The notes beneath the pieces were generated by a model. That model did not search any database and was not told the DNA's origin. It saw only the letters and a program-made list of their open reading frames with translations. Of a DNA stretch of 56,547 bases, positions 45,695-55,285 are shown piece after piece. The stretch is from the NCBI RefSeq assembly GCF_014651955.1, contig NZ_BMXW01000023.1, positions 1 through 56,547 on the forward strand. The letters are read 5' to 3'. Position 1 is the stretch's first letter, and the number at the start of each line of letters is the position of its first letter. The DNA comes from Shewanella fodinae (GTDB taxonomy: Bacteria > Pseudomonadota > Gammaproteobacteria > Enterobacterales > Shewanellaceae). A program made the translations under genes and the position numbers.

Positions 45695-46609
45695 ATGATA
45701 CAGGTTGAACACCTGACCCGCCGATACGACGCATTTACCGCAGTGAATGACGTGAGTTTCCAAATCGGCCAAGGCGAAGTGGTCGGTTTGCTGGGCCATA
45801 ACGGTGCCGGTAAATCCACCATCATGAAAATGCTGACCGGCTTTCTTGAACCTACTGCCGGTAATATTTACATCGATAAACTCCAGATAGGTAAAGACAC
45901 TCAGGTGATCCAGGCGCGCATTGGTTACCTGCCGGAAAACTGTCCGGTATGGCCGGAAATGACCGTGATTGATTACCTGGAGTATCAGGCAGCTTTGCAT
46001 GGCGTGGCACCACTACTCATTCCCCGGCGCGTAGCCGAGGTGATCCGGCGCTGCGCTCTCAAAGAAAAAGCAACTGCCACCATTCAGACCCTGTCTCGAG
46101 GCTATCGCCAGCGCGTTGGCGTGGCGCAAGCACTGCTGCACCAGCCAGATATTATCATTCTGGACGAGCCGACAAATGGTCTTGATCCCACACAGATCTT
46201 ACAGATGCGGCAATTGATCAAAGAACTGGCAGAAACGGCCACGGTTATTGTATCGACCCATATTCTGCAGGAGGTGCAGGCCGTGTGTGAACGGGTACTG
46301 ATTATGCGCCAAGGACAGTTAGTCGTGGATGCCAGAATTGATGAATTGCAGACAGCTCATGGTCTGCATCTAGCCGTCAATCAAGATGCTAGCCAGACCT
46401 TGCAGCAACTGCACGGCGTTACCACCATCACCCCACATGCAGCAAATGATGGTCTATGGCACTGCCATGTTGAGGCAGAAATAACACTGGCGCCACAGAT
46501 TGCCAATGCCATCTGCAACGCAGGCTTACAGCTGTATACCCTGGAAATCCAGAAACGTAATCTGGAAAGTGTGTTCGCGGATGTTAACCGGGAGGTTGCT
46601 CATGGCTGA
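45695..46609 (+). CDS. ABC transporter ATP-binding protein, GldA-like
   Basis: 304 residues from ATG 45695 (GGAG 8 bases upstream; the frame opens at 45644 but upstream codons overlap the leader hairpin). Walker A LLGHNGAGKSTIMKML (about 34-49), signature TLSRGYRQRVGVAQALLHQP (about 132), Walker B IIILDEPTNGLDP, H-loop VSTHILQEV. About 80 residues of C-terminal extension, as in drug/lipid exporters. Powers the membrane protein encoded next, whose start overlaps this stop by 8 bases. Confidence 0.9.
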   Translation: MIQVEHLTRRYDAFTAVNDVSFQIGQGEVVGLLGHNGAGKSTIMKMLTGFLEPTAGNIYIDKLQIGKDTQVIQARIGYLPENCPVWPEMTVIDYLEYQAALHGVAPLLIPRRVAEVIRRCALKEKATATIQTLSRGYRQRVGVAQALLHQPDIIILDEPTNGLDPTQILQMRQLIKELAETATVIVSTHILQEVQAVCERVLIMRQGQLVVDARIDELQTAHGLHLAVNQDASQTLQQLHGVTTITPHAANDGLWHCHVEAEITLAPQIANAICNAGLQLYTLEIQKRNLESVFADVNREVAHG

Positions 46610-49463
46610 GATCCGTCAAATCGCTCGTAAAGAGTTTCGTGGTTTTTTCAATTCCCCGGCGGCATTCCTGTTTTTAGGTGCGTTTCTCGCGATTTGTCTG
46701 TTTGTGGTGTTCTGGGTTGCGGGCTTCTTTGCCCGTAACATCGCCGATATCAGACCGCTGTTTCAATGGATGCCGCTGTTGATGATCTTTCTGGTGGCAG
46801 CATTGACTATGCGCAGTTGGTCAGAAGAACAACGCAGTGGCACGCTGGAATCATTGCTGACCAGCCCGGTCACCCCGCTCAAGCTGGTGGTCGGTAAATT
46901 TGTCGCTATGCTGTCGTTAGTGGCACTGGCGTTACTGCTGACGTTGCCACTGCCGATTACCGTTTCTTTTATGGGCCCCTTGGACTGGGGGCCAGTGATC
47001 GGCGGTTATGTCGCCTCGCTGTTTCTGGCGGCAGCCTATATCGCTATCGGTCTGTACATGAGTTCCCGTACCGATAATGCAATCGTGGCATTGATCCTGA
47101 CCGTAGTGGTCTGTGGTCTGTTTTACCTTATTGGCACACCACAATTGACCAATCTGTTTGGCTACGAAACCGGCGATATGCTGCGCGCCCTCAGCACCGA
47201 TGCCCATTTCCAGTCAATCACTCGCGGGGTACTGGATCTGCGGGATCTTTACTATTACCTGTCGCTGGTGGGAATTTTTATTACTCTGAATCTGCTGCGA
47301 CTGGAGCGTTTACGCTGGGCCAGTAATCCAGATAACCGTCATCACCGCCAGTGGCGACTGCTGAGTGCATTAGCCATCATCAACTTGGTGGCGGCCAATT
47401 TGTGGTTGACCCCCATAGGCTGGGCACGGTTGGATATGACCCAAGGGCAACAATACACCCTCTCTGATGCCAGCAAGCATTATTTGCAACAACTGCAAGA
47501 ACCGTTACTGATCCGTGGTTATTTTTCGGCTAAAACCCACCCGTTGCTGGAACCCTTAGTACCGCAGATAAAGGACCTATTGCAGGAATACGCAGTCGCC
47601 TCAGGTAACAAAGTCCGGGTAGAGTTTGTCGACCCACAGAAGAACCAAAAAGCCGAGCAGGAAGCCGCCGCTCGTTATGGTATCCAGCCATTGTCGTTTG
47701 AAACCGCCAGTAAATACTCCGCGGGGGTCATGAGTTCCTACTTTAACGTGGTAATTGCCTATGGCGATCAATACAAGGTATTGAATTATCAAGATCTAAT
47801 TGAAGTAAAAGGTCGCGGCGACCACTTGGATGTATTGTTGAAAAATCCAGAATACGCTATCACCAGCGCCATTCGTAATGTCCAGCACAAGTGGCAGGAT
47901 GGTGGCAGCCCGTTTGCGGCAATCAATGGCAAAGTGACCTTCCACGGTTATATGTCGGCCACGACGCAGTTGCCACAACCATTACAAAAGTTACGTGCAG
48001 AACTGGACGAAGTGCTCAAACAGCTTGGCAAAAATGCCGATGGCAAACTGCTGACCCAATTTGATGATCCGCAAAACAACAGTGAATTAGCAAAAACGCT
48101 GAAGCAACAGTACGGCTTTGCGCCACAAGTGATGGGGTTAACAGATCGTCATCCATTCTGGTTTTACATGACGTTGGAAAACGGTGGCAGCCATGTGCAG
48201 ATCCCACTGCCAGAGAAACTGGATAAGGACGCTTTGAAACGCAGCATTCAGTCGGCGTTGCAACGGTTAGCGCCTGGTTTTATGAAGACTGTGGCCTTAG
48301 TGGTCCCCAAGCCCAATTACATGCAGCAAGGTGGCGCTAGCTACAGTATGCTGCGGGAAGTGTTGAGCAAAAACCTGCGGGTAGTTGACGAAGATCTTAG
48401 CGATGGCAAGGTGTCTCAGGATGCCGACTTCCTGCTGGTCATGGCCCCAGAAAACCTCAGCAATAAAGCGTTGTTTGCCATTGATCAGTTCTTGATGCGT
48501 GGCGGCAGTGTGATGATGGCAACCTCCCCCTTTGCCGTTAACATCAGCCAGTCACTCACTGCCCAACAGCAACAGAGTGGTCTGGATAAATGGCTGGCAC
48601 ATTATGGCTTGAGCATCGCGCCACGCATGGTGCTCGATCCGCGCAATGCGGCGCTACCGCTGCCCGTAGAGCGCAATGTGGGTGGTATCACCTTAAGAGA
48701 AGTACGCATGCTGCCTTATCCGTATTTCCCTGACTTACGTGGTAATCAGTTGTCACCAGACAATCCGGTCACCGCGCAACTGGGCCAGCTGACATTGAAC
48801 TGGGCCTCTCCGGTGACTATCGACAGCAACAAAGCCGGTAACCGCGATATCAGCAAACTACTCACCAGTTCTGCCGATAGCTGGAGTTCTGCCAGCATGA
48901 ACCTAGTCCCGGATTACCGCGGTTATCCAAGTAATGGCTTCAAGCTGGAAGGCAAACAGCAGTCATATCCACTGGCAGTCGCTGAAACCGGGAGTTTTGA
49001 TTCCTTCTTTGCCGGCAAACCGTCGCCGTTACTCGCAGATAACAGCACCACCACAACCGCCAATGCGAATCCCCCGGCAAAAACGCAGCCCGATAATAGT
49101 TTTGATGGTGTCATCGAGCACTCGCCTGAGTCTGCACGGTTAATCCTGGTGGCCAGTAACGGCTTTGCCAGTGATGCGACGCTGCAACTGGAATCTCAGG
49201 GGCTGAGCACTTACTACACCAAACCGTTGGACTTCATCCAGAACAGTATCGACTGGTCACTGGAAGACCCGGCATTGCTGGCCTTGCGTGGACGTACCCA
49301 GCTAGCCAGAACCCTATTAGGGATGAAACTGGAGCAACAGCAGTACTGGGAATATCTCAACTACGGTCTGGTGCTATTGGGACTGGCACTGATCTGGCTG
49401 TGGCGCCGACAGGTGAAAAGCAGCGATCTGCGCCGTTATCAGCAGATCCTGGCGGAGGTATAA
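46602..49463 (+). CDS. GldF-GldG fusion: ABC-2 permease plus ABC-type substrate-processing domain
   Basis: 953 residues from ATG 46602, with GGGAGG 6 bases upstream. Residues 1-235 are an ABC-2 permease with about six TMs (MRSWSEEQRSGTLESLLTSPVTPLKLVVGKF is the typical permease loop). From about 250 onward it is a GldG-like periplasmic protein: TM near 265-285, then MTQGQQYTLSDASKHYLQQLQEPLLIRGYFS, VEFVDPQKNQKAEQEAAARYGIQPL and FLLVMAPENLSNKALFAIDQFLMRGGSVMMATSPF (GATase-like/DUF4350-type fold), ending in a C-terminal TM (about 917-940) and basic tail. In Bacteroidetes GldF and GldG are separate proteins with gliding roles; here they are one chain in a non-gliding-type bacterium. Substrate unknown. 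Confidence 0.87.
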   Translation: MAEIRQIARKEFRGFFNSPAAFLFLGAFLAICLFVVFWVAGFFARNIADIRPLFQWMPLLMIFLVAALTMRSWSEEQRSGTLESLLTSPVTPLKLVVGKFVAMLSLVALALLLTLPLPITVSFMGPLDWGPVIGGYVASLFLAAAYIAIGLYMSSRTDNAIVALILTVVVCGLFYLIGTPQLTNLFGYETGDMLRALSTDAHFQSITRGVLDLRDLYYYLSLVGIFITLNLLRLERLRWASNPDNRHHRQWRLLSALAIINLVAANLWLTPIGWARLDMTQGQQYTLSDASKHYLQQLQEPLLIRGYFSAKTHPLLEPLVPQIKDLLQEYAVASGNKVRVEFVDPQKNQKAEQEAAARYGIQPLSFETASKYSAGVMSSYFNVVIAYGDQYKVLNYQDLIEVKGRGDHLDVLLKNPEYAITSAIRNVQHKWQDGGSPFAAINGKVTFHGYMSATTQLPQPLQKLRAELDEVLKQLGKNADGKLLTQFDDPQNNSELAKTLKQQYGFAPQVMGLTDRHPFWFYMTLENGGSHVQIPLPEKLDKDALKRSIQSALQRLAPGFMKTVALVVPKPNYMQQGGASYSMLREVLSKNLRVVDEDLSDGKVSQDADFLLVMAPENLSNKALFAIDQFLMRGGSVMMATSPFAVNISQSLTAQQQQSGLDKWLAHYGLSIAPRMVLDPRNAALPLPVERNVGGITLREVRMLPYPYFPDLRGNQLSPDNPVTAQLGQLTLNWASPVTIDSNKAGNRDISKLLTSSADSWSSASMNLVPDYRGYPSNGFKLEGKQQSYPLAVAETGSFDSFFAGKPSPLLADNSTTTTANANPPAKTQPDNSFDGVIEHSPESARLILVASNGFASDATLQLESQGLSTYYTKPLDFIQNSIDWSLEDPALLALRGRTQLARTLLGMKLEQQQYWEYLNYGLVLLGLALIWLWRRQVKSSDLRRYQQILAEV

Positions 49464-49467
49464 CAAG

Positions 49468-50625
49468 ATGAAAAAACTCATATATATTCTGAGTGGTCTG
49501 CTGGTATTGCAACTGTTGCTAACCGTGGTCGTGAATGCGCAGCACAGTGGCATTCAAGGTGCCGCAAAACCCAAGGCGTTACTGGCACTGCAGGACAATG
49601 ATATCGACCATATCAGCATCAGTGGTAACGATGGCAAAGTCGTTAACCTCGCCAGAACCAACGGCAAATGGCTGCTGTCCGACCAGTCAGATTTTCCGGC
49701 TAATCAGCAGCAGGTAACATCGCTGCTGACGCAGATCCTATCACTGAAACACGGTTTGGCTGTTGCTGACAGTGACAACGCCGCTCACCGCTTCAAAGTG
49801 GCAAAAGACAGCTTTGAACGAAAAGTGGTGTTGTCACAGCAGCACGTTGATATGGCAACCCTGTATTTGGGCACGTCAGCAAGTATGCGGGAAACCCATT
49901 TGCGGCTGGAAGGTGAAGCGCAAGTGTATCTGGCCAATCTGCCGGTTTACCGCTTGCCAGTCACCAATAAGGAGTGGATGCAGCAGGATTTACTGCAGTT
50001 GAAAACCACTAACATCAAAGCGTTAAAAATAGGCGATATGACGTTGAGCCGGAAAATAGACCATGCCCAAACCTCAGCGTCCCAGCAGCCGTTGCCAGCA
50101 ACCATTGCCGACAATGGCAAAGTACAGAAAATGGTAGATAAACTGATTGATGATAACGGCAATAGCAAAGACCTGAAAAATGCAGCATCAACGCCCCCTG
50201 AGAACTCAGGTTGGCAGTTGACTCCATTACCTGCCGGTAATCGCGTCAATCTGGGTGCCGTCAATCAGGCGCTACAGCAACTGACCTCCCTGCGTGTCAG
50301 TGACCTGCTCGGGGTGGAGCAAAAAGCCAATTTTGGCCTGGATACTCCCCTGTTGCAGCTTACGGTACAACGTAATCAGGGAGATGATGTCAACTACCGC
50401 TTAGGGCAAATGAGTGACAGTAAAGACTATGTACTCAAATCTTCACTGAGTCAGCAGTATTTCCGTCTGCCGCAAGCGCAAGGTGCCGCTTTTGCCGCTG
50501 CATTTAACCCCAGCGCCTTTAGTGAACCACTAACACCCGCCAAAACCGATAAAGCTAAGCTCGGTAGCAATCCCCCAAAAACTGTGGCTGAGTCAACAAC
50601 TGGCCCAAAGGAGCACGTTAAGTAA
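49468..50625 (+). CDS. DUF4340 domain-containing membrane-anchored protein
   Basis: 385 residues: N-terminal TM anchor (about 4-24, YILSGLLVLQLLLTVVVNA), then periplasmic repeats typical of DUF4340 (ALLALQDNDIDHISISGNDGKVVNLARTNGKWLL, VNLGAVNQALQQLTSLRVSDLLG, LQLTVQRNQGDDVNYRLGQ). Starts 4 bases after the GldFG stop. DUF4340 proteins regularly accompany GldG-type ABC genes, so it is a likely accessory periplasmic subunit; no enzymatic motif is visible. Low-complexity tail (Lys/Pro/Thr-rich) at the C-terminus. Confidence 0.85.
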   Translation: MKKLIYILSGLLVLQLLLTVVVNAQHSGIQGAAKPKALLALQDNDIDHISISGNDGKVVNLARTNGKWLLSDQSDFPANQQQVTSLLTQILSLKHGLAVADSDNAAHRFKVAKDSFERKVVLSQQHVDMATLYLGTSASMRETHLRLEGEAQVYLANLPVYRLPVTNKEWMQQDLLQLKTTNIKALKIGDMTLSRKIDHAQTSASQQPLPATIADNGKVQKMVDKLIDDNGNSKDLKNAASTPPENSGWQLTPLPAGNRVNLGAVNQALQQLTSLRVSDLLGVEQKANFGLDTPLLQLTVQRNQGDDVNYRLGQMSDSKDYVLKSSLSQQYFRLPQAQGAAFAAAFNPSAFSEPLTPAKTDKAKLGSNPPKTVAESTTGPKEHVK

Positions 50626-50653
50626 CATTTTCTTCCCCCCAACCAAAGCAGCC

Positions 50654-50682
50654 AAAGGCCACCGTTCATGGTGGCCTTTTTA
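50654..50682 (+). terminator. Rho-independent terminator of the Gld-like operon
   Basis: AAAGGCCACC-GTTCAT-GGTGGCCTTT then TT: perfect 10-bp stem with T-run, 29 bases after the DUF4340 stop. On the other strand only three T follow, so it is a weaker end for the converging peptidase gene. Confidence 0.92.
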
Positions 50683-50698
50683 TAATAAAGCCGCGCTA

Positions 50699-52981
50699 TT
50701 ACTGCTTATTCCAGTTCGGAGTTGGCTGCTGTAACAGATGCTGAATAAAGAACATAAACTGCCGCCGCTGCACATAGTCAATCGGCCCGGTAGAACGACC
50801 AACCGAGTGCTCGCCGCCCGGCACTTCCAGCAGCTCAAAATCTTTATTGGCATTAATAAGCGCATTCACCAACTGCAATGACGAAGAGGGATCGACGTTA
50901 CTGTCCTGCTCACCAAAGATGATCAGCAGTTGCCCTTGCAACTTGGCCGCATTCACCACCGCCGAACTGCGCAGATAGCTCTCATCTACCGGCCAGCCCA
51001 TCCACTGTTCATTCCAGCTCATTTTATCCATGCGGTTGTCATAGCAACCGGCAAAGGCGACCCCAACAGTGTAAAAATCTGGATGGAACAACAAGGCACT
51101 CAGCGTACTCTGGCCGCCCGCAGAAGCACCATATATGCCCACACCTTTGCTGATGTCATACCAGGGGAACTTCTTGGCAGCCGCCTGATGCCACAAGATA
51201 CGATCTGGGAAACCTGAATCCCCCAGATTTTTCCAGGCCACATCGTGAAATGCTTTGGAGCGATTGGCAGTACCCATGCCATCCATTTGCACCACGATAA
51301 AACCCAAATTTGCCAGCGCCTGCATACCGATGACTTTGTCGCCACCGGAGTGATAACCAAACGGCCAGAAATCTTTTGGCACAAAGCTATCGTGTGGCCC
51401 GGCATAGATATTCTCAATTACCGGGTAGTGTTTACTGGGATCAAAATGCTGCGGTTTTACTATCAAGCCCCAGATATCACTCTTGCCATCACGGCCTTTT
51501 GCCACAAACACCTGTGGCGCTTTGAATCCCGCCGCCGTTAATTGGGAAATGTCGGCTTTAGCAATTACCCGCACTAAGGTGCCATCGGCTTTTTTCAGTT
51601 CGGCGATATTGGGCAAATCAACCCGTGAATAGTTGTCGACAAAATACTGCATATCATCAGAGAAACTGACGTGGTGATTGGCTGCCGTTTGGGTGATTTC
51701 CGTCAGTCCTGAGCCATCAAAATTCACCCGATAATAGTGCACAAAGTAAGGGTCTTCCCCCGCGTTGACACCGCTGGCGGCAAACCAGATTTGTCGTTTC
51801 TCATCATCGACATGCACCACTTCACGCACTGGCCAGTTACCCTGAGTTATCAGGTTTTTCACCTTGCCGCGCTTGCCGTCATACAGATACAGATGCGCCC
51901 AGCCATCGCGCTCCGACAGCCAGATCACTTCCTTACCAAGCTGACTGACGTCATGGCGATAGCCCCGCCATTGATAGATAAAGGTGTTGCTGGTTTCATC
52001 AATCACCACCCGCCCCTTGCCACTGGCGGCATCAACTTCAATTAAACGCGCCTGCTGATGCCCTCGGCGAGTGTATTCAAAAGCAAAGGTTTTGCTGTCG
52101 GCTCGCCAGTGTAAATTGGCAAGATCATAGGCATTCGGGAACAAGCTGGCATCAATATCGGTATGTTTGCCAGTGTGCAGATCAAATAGGACGGGTTGCT
52201 CCATATCGATAGCATCGCCGGGCTTAGGATAGAGCTGTTTGATCACCTCGGGCTGCAATTGCGTCTGCGGCGATGACAAAACCCGCGTCACATAACGCGC
52301 ATAACCAGGGGTTACGCGGAAGATCACTAAATAACGGGAATCTGGCGACCACTGAATGGTTTGTGGGTCGTAAAAATTGCCGGCGGTTCCCTCCTGACTC
52401 AACAATACAGTTTGACCATGTTGATCAATAACTTGCAGGTTATGATCAAACACATGCGCTTGTAGCTTGCCATCTGGCGATGGCCGTAAATGATTGTCCG
52501 CAGGCACGCGAAGATCGCGCACTTCATCATCGGCAATCGACTGCGAAGTCTCAGGTTTCTTGGCACAAACGGCCTGAGTCAAACTGCAATGCCAGGGCTC
52601 ATAGTGCAGGTAAAAGCCGATGCCGTCATCCTCATACCAGAAGTCGTCAAATGGCAGTGCTAACGCCGTTACATTGTCAGCTTGAGCCTTGCTCAGCCCT
52701 TTGGCGACCAGGGTTTGGTCAAAGGCCGGGCCTTTCTGTCCGCTGTCGGCATTTTCTTTGATAAAAGCAAAGCCACCCGCAACCGTCACGCGGTAATAGA
52801 ATTCATGAGTCCCCGGCAGCCACTGAGCCGGAAAGGCCAGATCACGCGTTAGTCCCTGCCAATTCTGGCGTAGCTCAACACTGGCTTGAATATCTGCAGC
52901 GGTTGCTGCCATTACTGACACAGGCGTAATCATTAATAACAGCGCACTTGCCAGAAATCTCGGTAATAAAGCATGTGTCAT
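50699..52981 (-). CDS. S9 family (DPP IV-like) serine peptidase, secreted
   Basis: 760 residues with a signal peptide (MTHALLPRFLASALLLMITPVSVMA). A long beta-propeller region (about 180-490), including WSPDSRYLVIFRVTPGYARYV and WLSERDGWAHLYLYDG which are DPP IV/S9B-type blades, and a C-terminal catalytic alpha/beta-hydrolase domain with the triad S620 (GIYGASAGGQS), D693 (FGEQDSNVDP) and H725 (GGEHSVGR). Likely an exported or periplasmic dipeptidyl/oligopeptidase that trims peptides for uptake. The enzymatic subtype (DPP IV, prolyl-tripeptidyl) cannot be settled. Single gene. Confidence 0.92.
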   Translation of the reverse strand: MTHALLPRFLASALLLMITPVSVMAATAADIQASVELRQNWQGLTRDLAFPAQWLPGTHEFYYRVTVAGGFAFIKENADSGQKGPAFDQTLVAKGLSKAQADNVTALALPFDDFWYEDDGIGFYLHYEPWHCSLTQAVCAKKPETSQSIADDEVRDLRVPADNHLRPSPDGKLQAHVFDHNLQVIDQHGQTVLLSQEGTAGNFYDPQTIQWSPDSRYLVIFRVTPGYARYVTRVLSSPQTQLQPEVIKQLYPKPGDAIDMEQPVLFDLHTGKHTDIDASLFPNAYDLANLHWRADSKTFAFEYTRRGHQQARLIEVDAASGKGRVVIDETSNTFIYQWRGYRHDVSQLGKEVIWLSERDGWAHLYLYDGKRGKVKNLITQGNWPVREVVHVDDEKRQIWFAASGVNAGEDPYFVHYYRVNFDGSGLTEITQTAANHHVSFSDDMQYFVDNYSRVDLPNIAELKKADGTLVRVIAKADISQLTAAGFKAPQVFVAKGRDGKSDIWGLIVKPQHFDPSKHYPVIENIYAGPHDSFVPKDFWPFGYHSGGDKVIGMQALANLGFIVVQMDGMGTANRSKAFHDVAWKNLGDSGFPDRILWHQAAAKKFPWYDISKGVGIYGASAGGQSTLSALLFHPDFYTVGVAFAGCYDNRMDKMSWNEQWMGWPVDESYLRSSAVVNAAKLQGQLLIIFGEQDSNVDPSSSLQLVNALINANKDFELLEVPGGEHSVGRSTGPIDYVQRRQFMFFIQHLLQQPTPNWNKQ

Positions 52982-53348
52982 AGTGATATTTTCTTTCCCT
53001 TAAAAGCCACCCGTAAACAGTGGTACTGTCATTAGTTATTTTGAATACCGTATACCAAATATATATAATTGCAAATCAGTGCAATATACAATCAATATCA
53101 TTCTGACCATGATAATTGATGTGCTAACTGTTTATTCAATATGAATAAAATATACAAAAAGTGAACACTATATAATATTTATCTTATTAATCATGGTGAT
53201 ATAGAATGTCATTTCATAAAGTGAGTTTATGGTATTGACAGTAATTCGATTAATGCCAACTTACATTTTTACGTCACTCAGTAGCTGTATTACCGGGCCG
53301 AACTCGTTACAATGCGCCTTTCTCGCTGTTCGGTAGGCCGTCCGTAAT
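52982..53348. promoter_or_regulatory. Divergent promoter region with a 19-bp palindrome
   Basis: 367 AT-rich bases between the peptidase gene and the 7TMR-DISM cyclase gene. A perfect inverted repeat TTTATTCA-ATA-TGAATAAA at 53131-53149 is a candidate operator. A TTGACA at about 53234 could be a -35 element for the plus-strand gene. I see no coding frame. Confidence 0.4.
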
Positions 53349-55178
53349 ATGAGCGTTGTTTTACATATTTTTTACCGTCGTGGACTGCAGTTGTGCATTT
53401 GGCTACTGCTGGCGCTCGCAACGGCTCAAGCTTCACCACTACAGCTGCAAGACCTCAACACCCCGAAATTGTTAGACAGTGCCTTTGCGATGTTACGGGA
53501 TCCATCGGGTAAGTTATCACTATCCGAGGTCAAGCAACGTACATTTCACCAGTATGGCAATAGTGAAGCATTGCATATTGGTTACACCACTGATGCCGTC
53601 TGGCTGAAACTACAACTTAGTGCCACTGCAAACGCTCCAGCCCCCTGGGTAATGGATTTCCATTATGGGTATCTGGATCAACTAGATGCTTATATCGAAT
53701 ACTCGGATGGCCGAACAGTACATCAGCGCAACGGTTTTGCGGTGCCACCGGTTGACCGTGCTATCGCTAATGGTACCCCGGCATTTTGGTTAACGTTACC
53801 CGCTAATGAAATTGTTACCGTCTATATTCGAGTCAAAGCCTACGGCAGCATGACACTCAATGCCACGCTCTATCCGCAGTGGGCATTTCACGCACACAGT
53901 AACCGTAACCTTTTATTTCAGACGATCTTTGCTGGAATGTTTTTGGCATTGTGGTGCTACAACATGTTTCTGGGATTGGTACTGAAACAGCGCCCTTACC
54001 TGTCCTACAGTGCTTATCTGCTGGTATTTGGCATCACTACTGTCACCGCTATTGGGCACGGTTCCCTGTATCTGTGGCCGCTATTAGGGCCGATAATCAA
54101 TCATGTGGTGCCCACCGGCTATTCCACCGCCGTAGTGCTGGCATTGCTATTTGCCCGGGATTATATGGCAACCAAACAGCGGGCACCTGTTGTAGATATG
54201 ACCCTCAAGTGGGCGGCCCGATTTTGCACGGTGGCAGCACTGGCAACCGTAATATTACCAGTGCAGATTGGCGTACAGATTATGTCGGCAATCGGCGTAT
54301 CCATTGCCGCGTTGATGATGTGGTGTGGTGTTTTCGGCGTTTATCGTAAGATACCTGCCGCCCGATACTTTTTAGCCGGATGGATCTGTATGTTAATCGG
54401 CACCGCTATGGTATCGCTGCGTAACATGGGTTGGTTGCCTGACAATTTCATCACCTTTTACGGTATGCAACTTGGCTCCACCATCGAAATGCTGCTGTTG
54501 TCGTTGGGATTGGCCTCCCGTTTCAATGAGATGAAACGCCAGAAAGAAGCCGCCCAAGCAGCACTGGTCGAAACCCTGGTGCATCAGGAGTCACTACTGG
54601 AACAAAAAGTGTTACAGCGCACAGCCGAACTGGAAGCGGCCAAGCTGGAGTTAGAGAATATGGTCTATAAAGATCCTCTGACCAAACTCTATAATCGCAA
54701 TGGTCTCGAACATATGCTGGATGAGGTGTACCAGCATTCGCGCCGCCAGCAACGGATATTGGCGCTGCTGCTGATCGACCTTGATGATTTCAAGCTGATT
54801 AACGACAAACACGGCCATAGCATGGGCGATCATCTGCTACAAATCATTGCCCAAAGGCTCAATAGCTGTGCCGTTGAAAACGACATGGTGGCCCGCTTAG
54901 GTGGGGATGAATTTGTGCTGTTATCTGACCGTTTTCACGACAAACCCACCTTGCAGCAGTTTGGGCAGAAAGTGAAACAGATACTGACTCAGGCGGTGTT
55001 GTTACCCAACGGCAGCACCGTCAGAATTGGCACCAGTATCGGCATCTGTTTTGGCGATCCCCATCTGGTAGACTCATCATCACTATTGCGCCGTGCCGAC
55101 AGCGCCATGTACTTAATTAAACATTTTGAAAAAAATGATGTTGCCATCGACGATATGCGACGTCGCGCTAACAGTTAA
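53349..55178 (+). CDS. 7TMR-DISM diguanylate cyclase
   Basis: 609 residues: signal peptide (to about 28, ATAQAS), an extracytoplasmic 7TMR-DISMED2 domain (about 30-175, with AVWLKLQL and YLDQLDAYIEYSDG), seven TM segments (7TMR-DISM_7TM, about 185-385), a coiled coil (about 390-435, ALVETLVHQESLLEQKVLQRTAELE) and a GGDEF domain with GGDEF at 518. The I-site position reads VEND rather than RxxD, so product feedback is probably absent. It synthesises c-di-GMP in response to an extracellular ligand, probably a carbohydrate or related small molecule. Confidence 0.93.
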   Translation: MSVVLHIFYRRGLQLCIWLLLALATAQASPLQLQDLNTPKLLDSAFAMLRDPSGKLSLSEVKQRTFHQYGNSEALHIGYTTDAVWLKLQLSATANAPAPWVMDFHYGYLDQLDAYIEYSDGRTVHQRNGFAVPPVDRAIANGTPAFWLTLPANEIVTVYIRVKAYGSMTLNATLYPQWAFHAHSNRNLLFQTIFAGMFLALWCYNMFLGLVLKQRPYLSYSAYLLVFGITTVTAIGHGSLYLWPLLGPIINHVVPTGYSTAVVLALLFARDYMATKQRAPVVDMTLKWAARFCTVAALATVILPVQIGVQIMSAIGVSIAALMMWCGVFGVYRKIPAARYFLAGWICMLIGTAMVSLRNMGWLPDNFITFYGMQLGSTIEMLLLSLGLASRFNEMKRQKEAAQAALVETLVHQESLLEQKVLQRTAELEAAKLELENMVYKDPLTKLYNRNGLEHMLDEVYQHSRRQQRILALLLIDLDDFKLINDKHGHSMGDHLLQIIAQRLNSCAVENDMVARLGGDEFVLLSDRFHDKPTLQQFGQKVKQILTQAVLLPNGSTVRIGTSIGICFGDPHLVDSSSLLRRADSAMYLIKHFEKNDVAIDDMRRRANS

Positions 55179-55285
55179 CCCTGTGGCGTATTTTATCCAA
55201 ACCGTCAGCAGCTAATGACCAAGGTGCACTGCGATGTTGTCCAGTCGCGCCCTATAACAGCCAAGGCAGCAGACACAGTAATAAC

